Under the pieces are notes generated by a model. The model searched no databases, was not told the DNA's origin, and was given only the letters and a program-made list of their open reading frames with translations. 64,000 nucleotides of DNA from Marinobacterium_D sp050908845 (GTDB lineage: Bacteria; Pseudomonadota; Gammaproteobacteria; Pseudomonadales; Balneatricaceae), in the NCBI RefSeq assembly GCF_050908845.1, contig NZ_CP194171.1, forward strand, positions 3,348,001-3,412,000. The letters run 5' to 3'. Made by a program: the position numbers and the translations under genes. Every line of letters starts with the position of its first letter. Positions within the stretch are counted from its first letter, which is position 1. Shown here in pieces: positions 33,603 to 42,524 of this stretch.

Positions 33603-33983
33603 ATGAAATGGACGCTGCTTCTCCTGTACCTGGCTGCCGGCCTTTCTGCCCGCCTTTCGGCCGCAGAGGAACCGCTGGACTTCCAGCTCTGCTCCCGCTT
33701 CATTGACCAGGTCAGTATGGGTTAGCAGAACAGCCAGGGCTGGCCGGTATTTATGAAGCTCTCCGCAGCGGGAAGCCAAAGCTTTGCAGCAATGACCCGG
33801 GCTCATACAGGCCAGGAAACCCGCATTAAGGTCGGCGAACTAATCTTCACCCGGTCCACCATCACCGTGCCCATTTCAGGGGGTGTTCTGCAACAGACAT
33901 TCAGCTCCCCGGAGATCGCCCACTCCTGGCAGCAAAGGCTGTCTGAGGATTTACCTCCAGCACCCTGTGGTCTTCTGCGCTAA
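33603..33983 (+). pseudogene. secreted SecDF P1-head-like protein broken by an in-frame amber codon
   Basis: A frame that starts at 33603 with a signal-peptide-like sequence (MKWTLLLLYLAAGLSARLSA) is stopped by TAG at 33723-33725. It then stays open in the same frame for 85 further codons to TAA at 33981. The downstream part (WPVFMKLSAAGSQSFAAMTR, GQETRIKVGELIFTRSTITV, PISGGVLQQTFSSPEIAHSW) reads like the SecDF P1 head subdomain: KLS-G---FA-LT, G----I---G---S---I--PI-GG. Small stand-alone secreted versions of that domain exist. One base change away from Gln (CAG) or Trp (TGG) it would be a 126-aa protein, so a recent nonsense mutation or a sequencing error is the simplest reading; stop-codon read-through cannot be ruled out. 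Confidence 0.65.
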
Positions 33984-34026
33984 TCGAGTCAACCGAGCCT
34001 CGGAGTGGCCCCTGGTGCGCGCGCAT

Positions 34027-34062
34027 AAAACAGGCCTGCCGGTAACGACAGGCCCGTTTTTA
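34027..34062. terminator. bidirectional terminator
   Basis: AAAACAGGCCTG pairs with CAGGCCCGTTTT (one mismatch), with T-runs on both sides. It lies between the convergent SecDF-head-like gene and the SLC13 permease. Confidence 0.75.
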
Positions 34063-34090
34063 TAGAGCTGATCGAACCTAACCGGCGCTT

Positions 34091-35908
34091 TCAGAAAGGA
34101 AACAGCAGTGGCGTCAGCACCAGCGTGATACCCAGCGCCAGCAACTGCAGCGGAATCCCCACCCTGGCGAAATCGGAGAAGCGGTAGTTACCCGGCGCCA
34201 GTACCAGCGTATTCACCGGCGAAGCGATCGGTGTCGCAAAGGCGGTGGAAGCCGCTATGGCCACCGTCATCATCAGCGGTTCGGGATTGACTCCCAGCAG
34301 TTGGGCCGTAGTGAGCGCTATAGGCGCGATCAGAACAGTAGTCGCGGTGTTGGAGATAAACTGGCTCAGTAGCGAGGTCAGCAGAAACAGCCCGGTGCTC
34401 AGAACCAGCGGCGAGGCGCCGCCAAGCAGTGCCACCAGGTGTTCCACCACATAGGCCAGCGCCCCGCTCTTCTCCATGGCCAAAGCCAGGGGCAGCATGC
34501 CGGCGATCAGAATCAGGCTGGTAGCATTCAGCGAGCGCAGCGCTTCAGGCAGGCTGACACAGCCGGTCAGGATCATCGCCATGGCCGCCAGCAGTATGGT
34601 CGGCAGCGCCGGCAGCCAACCCGCCGTCATACATACCAGCATCAACAGCAAGACCAGCAGAGCCACCGGCGCCCGGCTGCCGTGGGCTGGAATCTCGCCC
34701 AGCTCCGCTGGCGTTTGCAGCAGCACCAGGTCGCGCCGCCCCTCCAGCGCGCGGATCCGCTCCCAGCTACCGGCCAGCAACAGGGTATCGCCCCCCTCCA
34801 TGCGGGTTTCCCGGTAGTCGGTTTCCAGCGGCTCACAACGGCGGCGCAGGCCGATCACGCTGAGCCCGAAGCGTTCGCGAAACGCCCCCTCTTTAACCGT
34901 ATGCCCCTGCAGCGGCGTTCCCGGCGGCAACAGGACCTCGGCCACCCCGAACTCCCGGCGCATCCGTGTCATCTCCCTTTCCGGCGAGCCATAGTGGGTC
35001 AGGCGATGGCTGAGACAGAGCCTGTCGATATCCGCCTCCTGACCATAAACCCACAGCTCGTCGCGCACTTCCAACCGGGTGTTGGCGAGCACCGGCAATA
35101 TACTCGAGAGCAGTGAGCCGGAGCGCCGGATGCCGATCAGTGTCACTTTGTGCTCGCTTCGCAGGGCCGATTCCACCGCCGTTTTATGCGCCAGCGGGCT
35201 CAGCGGCTGCACCACCAGCTTGTGCAGCTGACCACTGACCCCATAACTTGCGGTCAGCCCCGCCACACTGCAGTTGTCGCCCGGCTGCTCCGTATCCCGC
35301 GCGGGCAACAACCGACGCCCGACACTAATCAGGTAAATACAGCCAAGCAGCAGGACCGCCGCACCTATAGGGGTAAACTCGAAAAAGCCGAACGGCTCAA
35401 GCCCCGCCTCTTTCAGGGCATTGCTGACAACGATATTGGGCGGCGTGCCGATCAGCGTCAGCATGCCGCCGATCAGCGCCGCAAACGCCAGCGGCATCAT
35501 CAGTTTTGACGGCTGCATGCCGGAGCGCCGCGCCATACTCAGCACCACCGGGATCAGCAGCGCCACGGCACCGGTGGAGCTCATAAAAGCCGAGAGCAGC
35601 GCCACCAGCGGCAACAGGAAGCAGAGCAGCCGGGTTTCACTGCTGCCGCCCACCTTGAACAGCCAGTTACCGGCGGCGGCCGCAACGCCGGTTCGGAACA
35701 GCCCCTCGCCCACCACAAACAGTGCGGCGATCATAATCACGGTGGAGTTGCCAAAGCCGGAGACCGCCTCCGCCGGTGTCACTATGCCGGATACGGCCAA
35801 CACCGTTACCACCATCAGCGCCACCAGATCCATGCGCAGCTTATCGCTGATGAAGAGTGCGACCGTGATTCCCAGCAGCGCGAATACAAAACCTATCTCT
35901 GTTGTCAT
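34091..35908 (-). CDS. SLC13/DASS-family anion permease with two RCK-C domains
   Basis: 605-aa inner-membrane protein. N-terminal membrane half (about 1-205) and C-terminal half (about 400-605) carry the repeated ion-transporter motifs, including MLTLIGTPPNIVVSNAL and the late SNTATTVLIAPIALTTAQLL and TPIASPVNTLVLAPGNYRFSDF. Between them lie two TrkA-C/RCK-like cytoplasmic domains (SPLAHKTAVESALRSEHKVT, LQGHTVKEGAFRERFGLSVIGL). This is the YfbS/SdcS-like layout for sulfate, dicarboxylate or tricarboxylate import with Na+; the substrate is unknown. AAGGA precedes the ATG. Strong hairpins close both ends of the gene. Confidence 0.88.
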   Translation of the reverse strand: MTTEIGFVFALLGITVALFISDKLRMDLVALMVVTVLAVSGIVTPAEAVSGFGNSTVIMIAALFVVGEGLFRTGVAAAAGNWLFKVGGSSETRLLCFLLPLVALLSAFMSSTGAVALLIPVVLSMARRSGMQPSKLMMPLAFAALIGGMLTLIGTPPNIVVSNALKEAGLEPFGFFEFTPIGAAVLLLGCIYLISVGRRLLPARDTEQPGDNCSVAGLTASYGVSGQLHKLVVQPLSPLAHKTAVESALRSEHKVTLIGIRRSGSLLSSILPVLANTRLEVRDELWVYGQEADIDRLCLSHRLTHYGSPEREMTRMRREFGVAEVLLPPGTPLQGHTVKEGAFRERFGLSVIGLRRRCEPLETDYRETRMEGGDTLLLAGSWERIRALEGRRDLVLLQTPAELGEIPAHGSRAPVALLVLLLMLVCMTAGWLPALPTILLAAMAMILTGCVSLPEALRSLNATSLILIAGMLPLALAMEKSGALAYVVEHLVALLGGASPLVLSTGLFLLTSLLSQFISNTATTVLIAPIALTTAQLLGVNPEPLMMTVAIAASTAFATPIASPVNTLVLAPGNYRFSDFARVGIPLQLLALGITLVLTPLLFPF

Positions 35909-35977
35909 CTATCCTTTCACTCCCTGACAGGCGAATCCCTGATCCTACCTCAGGAGTGTGAAGGCACAAATAACGAC

Positions 35978-36011
35978 AAAAGGGCCGATCCATCGCTGGA
36001 TCGGCCCTTTT
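35978..36011. terminator. strong bidirectional terminator upstream of SLC13 gene / downstream of gbcB
   Basis: AAAAGGGCCGATCC pairs perfectly with GGATCGGCCCTTTT around a 6-base loop, with A/T tracts on both sides. It lies 28 bp beyond the gbcB stop, so it ends the gbcB transcript. Confidence 0.88.
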
Positions 36012-36038
36012 ATGTGTAGCGCTGGCGGGTACTAAATC

Positions 36039-37166
36039 TTAGTACTCAACCACAACGTCGCCGGTCGGCACGCTGCAGCAGGAGAGGAAGTAACCTTCTG
36101 CCACGTCTTCGTCGGTGATACCGCCGTTATGGGTCATATCGATATCACCCTCAACGCGTTTCACCTTACAGGTACCGCAGATACCCATACCGCAGGCTTT
36201 CGGGATATGCAGGCCCAGTTTGGCCGCCGCCGCGTGAACGGTTTCCCCCGGTGCGATGCGCACGCTCTTGCCGGTTTTGGCAAACTCCACGTTGAACATG
36301 TCGCTGGCTGCGATTGCATCCAGATCTTCCGCGGCCTGCTCGGCATCTTCCACCGCCTGCTCTTCCACGGCCTCCGGCGTCGCACCGAAGGCTTCCTCGT
36401 GGTAACGGGTCATGTCGAAGCCGGCATTTTCCAGCATGCGCTTGACGGCTTTCATGTACGGCGTCGGGCCGCAACAGAACACTTCACGCTCCATGAAGTC
36501 CGGCGCGATCATGTCCAACTTGACGCGATCGAGGAAGCCGCGGTAACCGGCCCAGGACTGACCCGGCTCCATTTTTTCGCAGATCAGGTGCAGATCGAAG
36601 TTGCTGATACGGGAAGAGATGGTTTCCAGTTCGCGCTGGAAGATGATGTCACGCGGGGTGCGCGCACTGTGCACGAACACCATGTCCACATCGGCATTAG
36701 TATCGAACGCCCAGCGGGTCATCGACATCACCGGGGTAATACCCACACCACCGGACAGGAACAGTACCTTGTTCGACGGATAGTCGATGCTGTTGAACGC
36801 ACCAACCGGGCCGTGAACCGCCAGCTCGTAGCCTTCGACCATGTTGTCGTGCAGCCAGTTGGAGACCAGACCGCCGGGCTGACGCTTCACGGTAATGGAG
36901 AAGCTGTAAGGCACGGACGGAGAACTGGAGATGGTGTAAGAGCGGAACACCTGCTCGCCGTTGATCTCAAGTTCCAGGGTCACGAACTGGCCCGGCTTGA
37001 AGAAGAACATAACCGGCTGCTCGGCCATGAAACAGTAGGTGGCTACATCCCAGGTTTCCTGGATCACCTTTACGCAGCGCACAGCGTGACGCCCGTTGCT
37101 CCAGGTCTGGGTTGTTACCGGAACGAATGCGTCGCTGTTGACGATTGAAATGCTCGGATTGTTCAT
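36039..37166 (-). CDS. gbcB: glycine betaine demethylase, reductase subunit
   Basis: Feeds electrons from NADH to the GbcA oxygenase in betaine demethylation to dimethylglycine. 375 aa. Ferredoxin-reductase half: flavin-binding FRSYTISSSPSVPYSFSITV, NAD-binding LFLSGGVGITPVMSM and CCGPTPYMKAVKRML. C-terminal plant-type [2Fe-2S] ferredoxin: CGMGICGTCKVKRVEGD and a later SCC. A negatively charged Ala/Glu linker joins the two. I start at MNNPS behind GGAAG (8 bp); five codons upstream is an alternative ATG. It is divergent from gbcA across a 460-bp control region. Confidence 0.93.
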   Translation of the reverse strand: MNNPSISIVNSDAFVPVTTQTWSNGRHAVRCVKVIQETWDVATYCFMAEQPVMFFFKPGQFVTLELEINGEQVFRSYTISSSPSVPYSFSITVKRQPGGLVSNWLHDNMVEGYELAVHGPVGAFNSIDYPSNKVLFLSGGVGITPVMSMTRWAFDTNADVDMVFVHSARTPRDIIFQRELETISSRISNFDLHLICEKMEPGQSWAGYRGFLDRVKLDMIAPDFMEREVFCCGPTPYMKAVKRMLENAGFDMTRYHEEAFGATPEAVEEQAVEDAEQAAEDLDAIAASDMFNVEFAKTGKSVRIAPGETVHAAAAKLGLHIPKACGMGICGTCKVKRVEGDIDMTHNGGITDEDVAEGYFLSCCSVPTGDVVVEY

Positions 37167-37244
37167 GGCTGGCACTTCCAAAATATGGGTGTTGGGTTAT
37201 TAAGAGAGAAGGTGAACAAATTTATGGCGTCTCCGCCCGGCTTG

Positions 37245-37264
37245 AACCACACTTAAGTGTGGTT
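37245..37264. promoter_or_regulatory. perfect 20-bp palindrome in the gbcB-gbcA control region
   Basis: AACCACACTTAAGTGTGGTT is identical to its reverse complement. It lies 78 bp upstream of gbcB. A dimeric regulator is implied; I cannot name it. It does not resemble the TTNGCGAC elements found elsewhere in the locus. Confidence 0.6.
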
Positions 37265-37402
37265 GACGACGGCGCACTTGCAACTTTTTTCGGCGTCCGA
37301 GTAACCCGACTGAACGCTTGAAATGCCATAGCTTTGCTCACGATCTCCCTCTGGATCTCGTGAAGTGCGAATTGTCATTTCAAGCAAGCTTTATGACTTA
37401 CT

Positions 37403-37492
37403 TATTCGCGACGTGAAATTGTCTTAAAAACACCATTTAGGACCTTTTTACCCCCCCCTAGTCTCAAACAGAATCGGTCGGTGTCGCGAATA
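37403..37492. promoter_or_regulatory. 10-bp inverted repeat bracketing a 70-bp stretch before gbcA
   Basis: TATTCGCGAC (37403-37412) and GTCGCGAATA (37483-37492) are exact complements. Each contains TTCGCGAC, close to the TTTGCGACAT element upstream of the BCCT and dgc operons. gbcA starts 138 bp after the right arm. A run of nine C at about 37451-37459 lies between the arms. Confidence 0.55.
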
Positions 37493-37629
37493 GAATATTG
37501 AATACCCCTACTCAAAGGCAGGATTGCCCTCAGACACCCTCAACACCACGGAGAACCGGGTATTGGGTCGTTTAGGAGGGCCGCCGAGGCGGCATGCAAC
37601 CCAACTGTTATGTTCGAGATACAGTACTA

Positions 37630-38895
37630 ATGAACCAGAACGATCTGCTTAACCTCAGCTACGCGAACCTGGACCAGGCGCGAGATGCGATGACCGACCT
37701 GCTCAAAGAGCGTCGCCGCGATTATTCGCTGCCTGCACCTCTCTACAACGACCCCCACATGTTCCGCCTGGACATGGAAGAGATCTTCCAGAAAGAGTGG
37801 CTTTTCGTCGGTATGACCAGCGAAATCCCCACTAAGGGCGACTACTTCACTGTGGAAGTCGGCCAGAACCCCGTTCTGATCGTGCGCGGCCCGGATGGCA
37901 CCGTCAATGCCTTCCACAACACCTGCCGTCACCGCGGCTCCCGCGTCTGCACCGAGCACCGCGGCAAGGTTGCCAACCTGGTATGCCCTTACCACCAGTG
38001 GACCTACGACCTGAAAGGTAACCTGCTGTTCGCCGGTACCGAGATGGGCGAAGGCTTCGACATGAAAGAGCACGGCCTGAAGAAGGCTCACTGCAAGGTT
38101 GGCGGTGGTTTCATCTACATCTGCCTGGCCAAAGAAGAGCCGGAAGGCGACTTCGACCAGTTCCTGGCAACTCTGGACGAGTACATGGAGCCGTACGACG
38201 TTGAGAACACCAAGCTCGCCGTCGAATCCAACATGTACGAAAAGGCCAACTGGAAGCTGGTTCTGGAAAACAACCGCGAGTGCTACCACTGTGCGGGCAG
38301 CCACCCGGAACTGCTGAACACCCTGCTGGAGTGGGACGACACCAACGATCCCCGTGCTTCCCAGGAGTTCCTGGACCACTACGCCCGTCAGGCGGCCGAG
38401 TGGGACGCTGAAGGCATTCCTCACGAGCACAAGAGCTTCGGCGTACGTAACCGTATCGTCCGTATGCCGCTGAAGGAAGGCACCCAGGTGATGACCATCG
38501 ACGGCGAACAGGGATGCGACAAGCTGCTGGGCCGCATCAAGAACCGTCAGCTGGGCTCCATGCGTATCCTGCACCTGCCGAACTCCTGGAACCACATGCA
38601 GTCCGATCACTTCATCGTGTTCCGCGTACTGCCGATCTCCGCACAGGAATCCCTGGTTACCACCAAGTGGTTCGTACACAAGGATGCTGTTGAAGGCGTT
38701 GATTACAACCCTGAGCGCCTGCGTCAGGTTTGGGACGCGACCAACGACCAGGACCGTATCCTCGGTGAAGAGAACCAGCGCGGTATCAACTCTATCGCTT
38801 ACCAGCCGGGCCCCTACTCCAAGACTTTCGAGTTTGGCGTAATCAACTTCCTGGACTGGTACACCGATACCACCCTGCAGAACCTCGAGAAGTAA
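37630..38895 (+). CDS. gbcA: glycine betaine demethylase, Rieske oxygenase subunit
   Basis: Rieske-type mononuclear iron oxygenase that removes a methyl group from glycine betaine, yielding dimethylglycine and formaldehyde. 421 aa. The Rieske centre is C99-x-H101 (CRHRGSRVC) with C119-x2-H122 (CPYHQW); the iron site is in ENNRECYHCAGSHPELL. The segments SLPAPLYN, GTEMGEGFDMKEHGLK, GSMRILHLP-SWNH and the closing TFEFGVINFLDWY match Pseudomonas GbcA. I start at MNQND; the upstream frame MQPNCY has a distant AGGAGG but extends beyond the family N-terminus. A hairpin terminator follows. Confidence 0.95.
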   Translation: MNQNDLLNLSYANLDQARDAMTDLLKERRRDYSLPAPLYNDPHMFRLDMEEIFQKEWLFVGMTSEIPTKGDYFTVEVGQNPVLIVRGPDGTVNAFHNTCRHRGSRVCTEHRGKVANLVCPYHQWTYDLKGNLLFAGTEMGEGFDMKEHGLKKAHCKVGGGFIYICLAKEEPEGDFDQFLATLDEYMEPYDVENTKLAVESNMYEKANWKLVLENNRECYHCAGSHPELLNTLLEWDDTNDPRASQEFLDHYARQAAEWDAEGIPHEHKSFGVRNRIVRMPLKEGTQVMTIDGEQGCDKLLGRIKNRQLGSMRILHLPNSWNHMQSDHFIVFRVLPISAQESLVTTKWFVHKDAVEGVDYNPERLRQVWDATNDQDRILGEENQRGINSIAYQPGPYSKTFEFGVINFLDWYTDTTLQNLEK

Positions 38896-38908
38896 TCTGC
38901 TTCTAATG

Positions 38909-38941
38909 AAAAAGGCTGCCCACTGATGGCAGCCTTTTTTT
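38909..38941 (+). terminator. terminator of gbcA
   Basis: AAAAAGGCTGCC pairs with GGCAGCCTTTTT around a 7-base loop and is followed by more T. Flanking A/T tracts also suit the convergent diguanylate cyclase gene. Confidence 0.9.
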
Positions 38942-39002
38942 GTTCGCAAACCCAGCCGTTAACCTTGAATATACTGGCACTCGCCGGTAAAACGCCCCCC
39001 AA

Positions 39003-40379
39003 TCAGGCGGATGCTGATAAGTCCGCAAAGTTGATGACCCGGTTACGGCCGGAGTGCTTGGCTCTGTACAGTGCCTGATCGGCTTTCGATACCAGGGCGT
39101 CGAAATCATCATCACCACATTTAACCGCGATGCCAATGCTGACCGTGGCATTGATCGTTTCACCGTTGTCCAGCGCCATTGGCGTCTGTTCAAACGAGGA
39201 GCGGATGCGGTTGCCTATGCTGTTCGCCTCTGCCGTCGGCAGATCCTGAAACACCAGCATGAACTCTTCACCGCCCATGCGGCAGATCAGATCGTCAGAG
39301 CGCAGACACTGCCTTGCGATCGCCACAAAGTGGCGCAATACCTGATCACCTACCGGGTGGCCATGGTTATCGTTGATCGCTTTAAAGTGGTCCAGATCGG
39401 CCATCAACAGGCTCATCGACGCTTGCTGACCCGCCTCACGACGCACAAATTCGTTGAGCGCGCGGCGTGTCAGTGTACCGGTCAGATGATCATGGTTGGA
39501 GGCGTACTCCAGGTCGCTCAGGCGTGTACTGTTTAAATGGGTATAACAGGAGACAATGATCGGCAGGAGCGCAACCATCGCCACGCTGACACGTAACGAA
39601 ATCACGTTCATCCAGTACGAGGTATGGTAATCGGGATCGATATAGCCGTTGGATAAAGAAATCAGCGTCCAGACACAGTAGACCAGTGTCACCAGCGCGG
39701 TATTGAACAGGCTGTAAGCGAAGGCGCACCAGAGCAAACCGATCAGCGGGACGGCAATAACCCCCGGCCCGCTGAGACTCATCGCCAGCAGGCAAAGCGC
39801 GATAACAGATAACCCGGGTAACGGGCTTAACGGACCCAGGCCGGAAAGAAAGCCTTTAATCGCGCCAGGCTTCAGCGCGGTATAGCCCGGCGCAACGATG
39901 ATCAGCGGCAGGAAAACCACATAATTCACAAACTCCGTGACCAACCAGTAAGCCAGACCATCGGCAACACTGCCATCGAATAGCAGCGGATTGGCAACGA
40001 TGCCGAACAGCCCCGCCGCGACCGCTGCCGCCAGGGCCACCAGCGCAATATTGAGAACATCGCCAATATCCCTGACCGGATACGGCACCAACCGCCAGCG
40101 GCGCGCGACGATGACACCCGCCATCACGCTAAAGATATTGCCCGTATTCAACACCAGGGCTTTAAGAACGCTACTCCCTGTCATCAGATCAGCGGCAACC
40201 ATCGCCCCTCCTGACCAGAGCCAGAAGGTACTTTTAACGAGCCGGGGCTCACGCAGCATAAGACCAAGAAGCAGGGAGTTGGCGGGCCAGAGATCAGCGA
40301 GGTAACCGGAGGGACGACTAAAAATGCCGATAAGTGCGATAAAAAAGACGGTCAGAACCAGAACGAATATTTTTGTCAT
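39003..40379 (-). CDS. membrane-bound diguanylate cyclase
   Basis: Makes cyclic di-GMP from two GTP. The 458-aa protein has an N-terminal integral domain of about 8 hydrophobic segments resembling MASE1 (WPANSLLLGLMLREPRLV, MSVITPGL-like helices, FVNYVVFLPLIIVAPGY). The C-terminal GGDEF domain has active-site MGGEEF, preceded by DHLTGTLTRRAL and DLDHFKAINDNHGHPVGDQVL. The RxxD inhibitory site is not obvious five residues before GGEEF (RSDDLICRMGGEEF places R-SDD near it). Start chosen at MTKIF; upstream residues depend on a TTG. It stands between gbcA and the TRAP genes, unusual for this locus. Confidence 0.9.
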   Translation of the reverse strand: MTKIFVLVLTVFFIALIGIFSRPSGYLADLWPANSLLLGLMLREPRLVKSTFWLWSGGAMVAADLMTGSSVLKALVLNTGNIFSVMAGVIVARRWRLVPYPVRDIGDVLNIALVALAAAVAAGLFGIVANPLLFDGSVADGLAYWLVTEFVNYVVFLPLIIVAPGYTALKPGAIKGFLSGLGPLSPLPGLSVIALCLLAMSLSGPGVIAVPLIGLLWCAFAYSLFNTALVTLVYCVWTLISLSNGYIDPDYHTSYWMNVISLRVSVAMVALLPIIVSCYTHLNSTRLSDLEYASNHDHLTGTLTRRALNEFVRREAGQQASMSLLMADLDHFKAINDNHGHPVGDQVLRHFVAIARQCLRSDDLICRMGGEEFMLVFQDLPTAEANSIGNRIRSSFEQTPMALDNGETINATVSIGIAVKCGDDDFDALVSKADQALYRAKHSGRNRVINFADLSASA

Positions 40380-40524
40380 TATTAAGATCTTTTCTCGTTC
40401 GTATGTCTGAATATAGAGCCACAACTATTCCGCACGTTTCAAGCGGGAAAAGTCGCCCATGGCGCTGGATTGGTGAAAAAAGACCAGTCATATACATCAT
40501 TAGCGACATCCACTCCCGCTGGCG

Positions 40525-40554
40525 CAAAAAAAAACGCCGCGGATGCGGCGTTTT
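40525..40554 (-). terminator. terminator of the BCCT-TRAP operon
   Basis: AAAACGCCGC pairs with GCGGCGTTTT around GGAT. On the minus strand it is followed by a run of eight T. It lies 26 bp after the dctM stop. Confidence 0.88.
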
Positions 40555-40579
40555 CAACTCAGGGTCAGCACCTCCCGGA

Positions 40580-41878
40580 TCAAACGAATCCGAGCAGGCG
40601 CGGCAGGAAGAGTGACAGTTCCGGTACGAAGGTGGTGACCATCATTACCGGCAGACCGACGAACGCCATCAGGCCCAGCGCCGGCATCACGGTCTTATGG
40701 ATCGAGACCTTACCTATTCGACACGCCATATAGAGTATCGGCGCCACCGGCGGGCTGTTCGCGCCGATCACCACGGAGCAGGCAACGATGGAGGCGAAGT
40801 GCACCGGATGCACACCGGTATCCACCATCAGCGGCAGGAACAGCGGCGCAACCACTACGGTGACCGAAACGTCATCCATAATCATGCCCGCGAGGATCAG
40901 GAAGATGTTCACCGCGATCAGGATCAGCAGCGGGTTCTCGATCATGGTGCGGACCAGCTCGGTCAGATCCTGCGGTATGCGTTCAAACGCAAGAATACGC
41001 CCGATCATAAAGCTGAACAGCAGGATCAGAATCACCGTGCCGGTGGTCTCAGCAGCCGCGACTACACCGCGCGCAAAGCTCTTTACGGTCAGGTCTTTGT
41101 AGATAAAGAAGCCGATCATCATCGCCGCAAAGGCCGCCACAGCCGCCGCTTCCGTCGGTGTAAAGATACCGCCGTAGATACCACCAAGAATGATGATCGG
41201 CAGAGACAGCGCCGGGAATGCGCGGATGGTGGCGCGTCCCTTGCCCGGCAGCTGTTCCAGTCCGTCATTGGCGGCGCTGCTGACCTCCTGGAAGAAGCGT
41301 CCGACACTGAAACGGTTGGCAATGATCAGACCCACGATAAGCAGAATCGCAGGGCCTACCGAGGCCGCAAAGCAGGCCGCCACCGACTGACGGGTTACCA
41401 CAGCAAACAGGATCATGGTGATCGACGGCGGGATCAGAATCCCCAGCAGTGAGGAAATACCCAGCAGCGCCGATGAATAGGCGCGCGGATAACCGCGCTG
41501 CTCCAGCGGGCCGATCATGATGGTGCCGATAGAGGCAACCGCTGCTGTCGCGGTACCGGCGATAGCGCCAAAGATACCGGACGCCATAACCATGGAAGCG
41601 CCCATACCACCGCGACGCTTACCGATCATTACTTCGATAAAATCCACCAGACGCTTGGCGATACCACCGCTCTGCATCATGTAGCCGGTGAGCACAAACA
41701 GCGGCAGTGCGATAAGAATTACCGAATCCACCGAACGATAGCCCTGCAGCATCAGGGTGTTCAGGTTGGCATCAAAGGCGTAAACCAGGTACGCCAGCAC
41801 ACCGGCAAACGACCAGGCCACTGGGACGCCGATGATCATCAGCACCAACAGGATGCCAATTGCGATCAAACCTTCCAT
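40580..41878 (-). CDS. dctM: TRAP transporter large permease
   Basis: 432-aa integral membrane subunit that performs Na+-driven import together with DctQ and the periplasmic binding protein. Twelve or so hydrophobic segments with the DctM signatures SGIFGAIAGTATAAVASIGT, LLGILIPPSITMILFAVVT, FTPTEAAAVAAFAAMMIG and the late IGANSPPVAPILYMACRIG. One base separates its start from the dctQ stop, so coupling is tight. It is the last gene of a minus-strand unit that begins with a BCCT carrier. The substrate is set by DctP and is probably a small quaternary amine or carboxylate from the surrounding pathway, which is inference. Confidence 0.93.
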   Translation of the reverse strand: MEGLIAIGILLVLMIIGVPVAWSFAGVLAYLVYAFDANLNTLMLQGYRSVDSVILIALPLFVLTGYMMQSGGIAKRLVDFIEVMIGKRRGGMGASMVMASGIFGAIAGTATAAVASIGTIMIGPLEQRGYPRAYSSALLGISSLLGILIPPSITMILFAVVTRQSVAACFAASVGPAILLIVGLIIANRFSVGRFFQEVSSAANDGLEQLPGKGRATIRAFPALSLPIIILGGIYGGIFTPTEAAAVAAFAAMMIGFFIYKDLTVKSFARGVVAAAETTGTVILILLFSFMIGRILAFERIPQDLTELVRTMIENPLLILIAVNIFLILAGMIMDDVSVTVVVAPLFLPLMVDTGVHPVHFASIVACSVVIGANSPPVAPILYMACRIGKVSIHKTVMPALGLMAFVGLPVMMVTTFVPELSLFLPRLLGFV

Positions 41879-41879
41879 C

Positions 41880-42389
41880 TCAATGTTCCCCTTTCAGTCG
41901 TTTGATACCGGTCAGCGCACAGATAACGTCGCGCAGCGCATAACAGCTGCAGCCCACCGCCGCGAGCATGATCGATGCCTGGGGCAGCCAGAGCGGGATC
42001 CCCATACCCGGAGTCGACTGCGGACGCCGCATCCCCCAGGCCAGCATGCGATACGCCAGTACCACGAAGAACAGACAGATAATTAAGGTGATCAATGAAA
42101 TCAGAGCCTTGTGCATCAGTTTCATACGTTGATCACTGATCTGAAGCTCCACAAAGTCAACAACCAGATGCTCATTGCGCCTGCTCGCGATCAAACCGCC
42201 GAGCATGTACAACCACATCCCGAACAGCATGATCAGCTCGAGTAACCCGACGACTGACCAGCCAAATACATAGCGCGCCAGCACCAGAAATAACATCAGA
42301 CCCACCACGAGCATGCTGGATACGAATGCTGCAGCCTCCAGCACCCAGCCCACGCGGTTATCAAGTCCGGAAAAAAGTCTGCCGATCAT
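41880..42389 (-). CDS. dctQ: TRAP transporter small permease
   Basis: 169-aa protein with four hydrophobic segments (VLEAAAFVSSMLVVGLMLFLVLARYVFG, LIMLFGMWLYMLGGLIAS, ALISLITLIICLFFVVLAY, ASIMLAAVGCSCYAL), and the cytoplasmic loop RRNEHLVVDFVELQ characteristic of DctQ. GGAG precedes the ATG. It follows dctP by 135 bp, a gap with a stable hairpin that may cut transcription so that the binding protein is made in excess, as often seen in such operons. Confidence 0.9.
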   Translation of the reverse strand: MIGRLFSGLDNRVGWVLEAAAFVSSMLVVGLMLFLVLARYVFGWSVVGLLELIMLFGMWLYMLGGLIASRRNEHLVVDFVELQISDQRMKLMHKALISLITLIICLFFVVLAYRMLAWGMRRPQSTPGMGIPLWLPQASIMLAAVGCSCYALRDVICALTGIKRLKGEH

Positions 42390-42412
42390 TTTTTCTCCAG
42401 CCTAGGAACGAA

Positions 42413-42433
42413 CCAGCCCGCAGAGCGGGCCGG
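42413..42433 (-). other. hairpin between dctP and dctQ
   Basis: GCCCGC and GCGGGC pair around AGA. It lies in the 135-bp gap between the binding-protein gene and the permease genes, a typical position for mRNA-stabilising or attenuating stems in transport operons. Confidence 0.6.
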
Positions 42434-42524
42434 TGAGTTAAAACAACAGGTAAATCAGCAACTTATATTAAGCTATCGCTAATATGCCTTGCTATAAATC
42501 CCCTGTTATTAAGAGTGACGCCGC

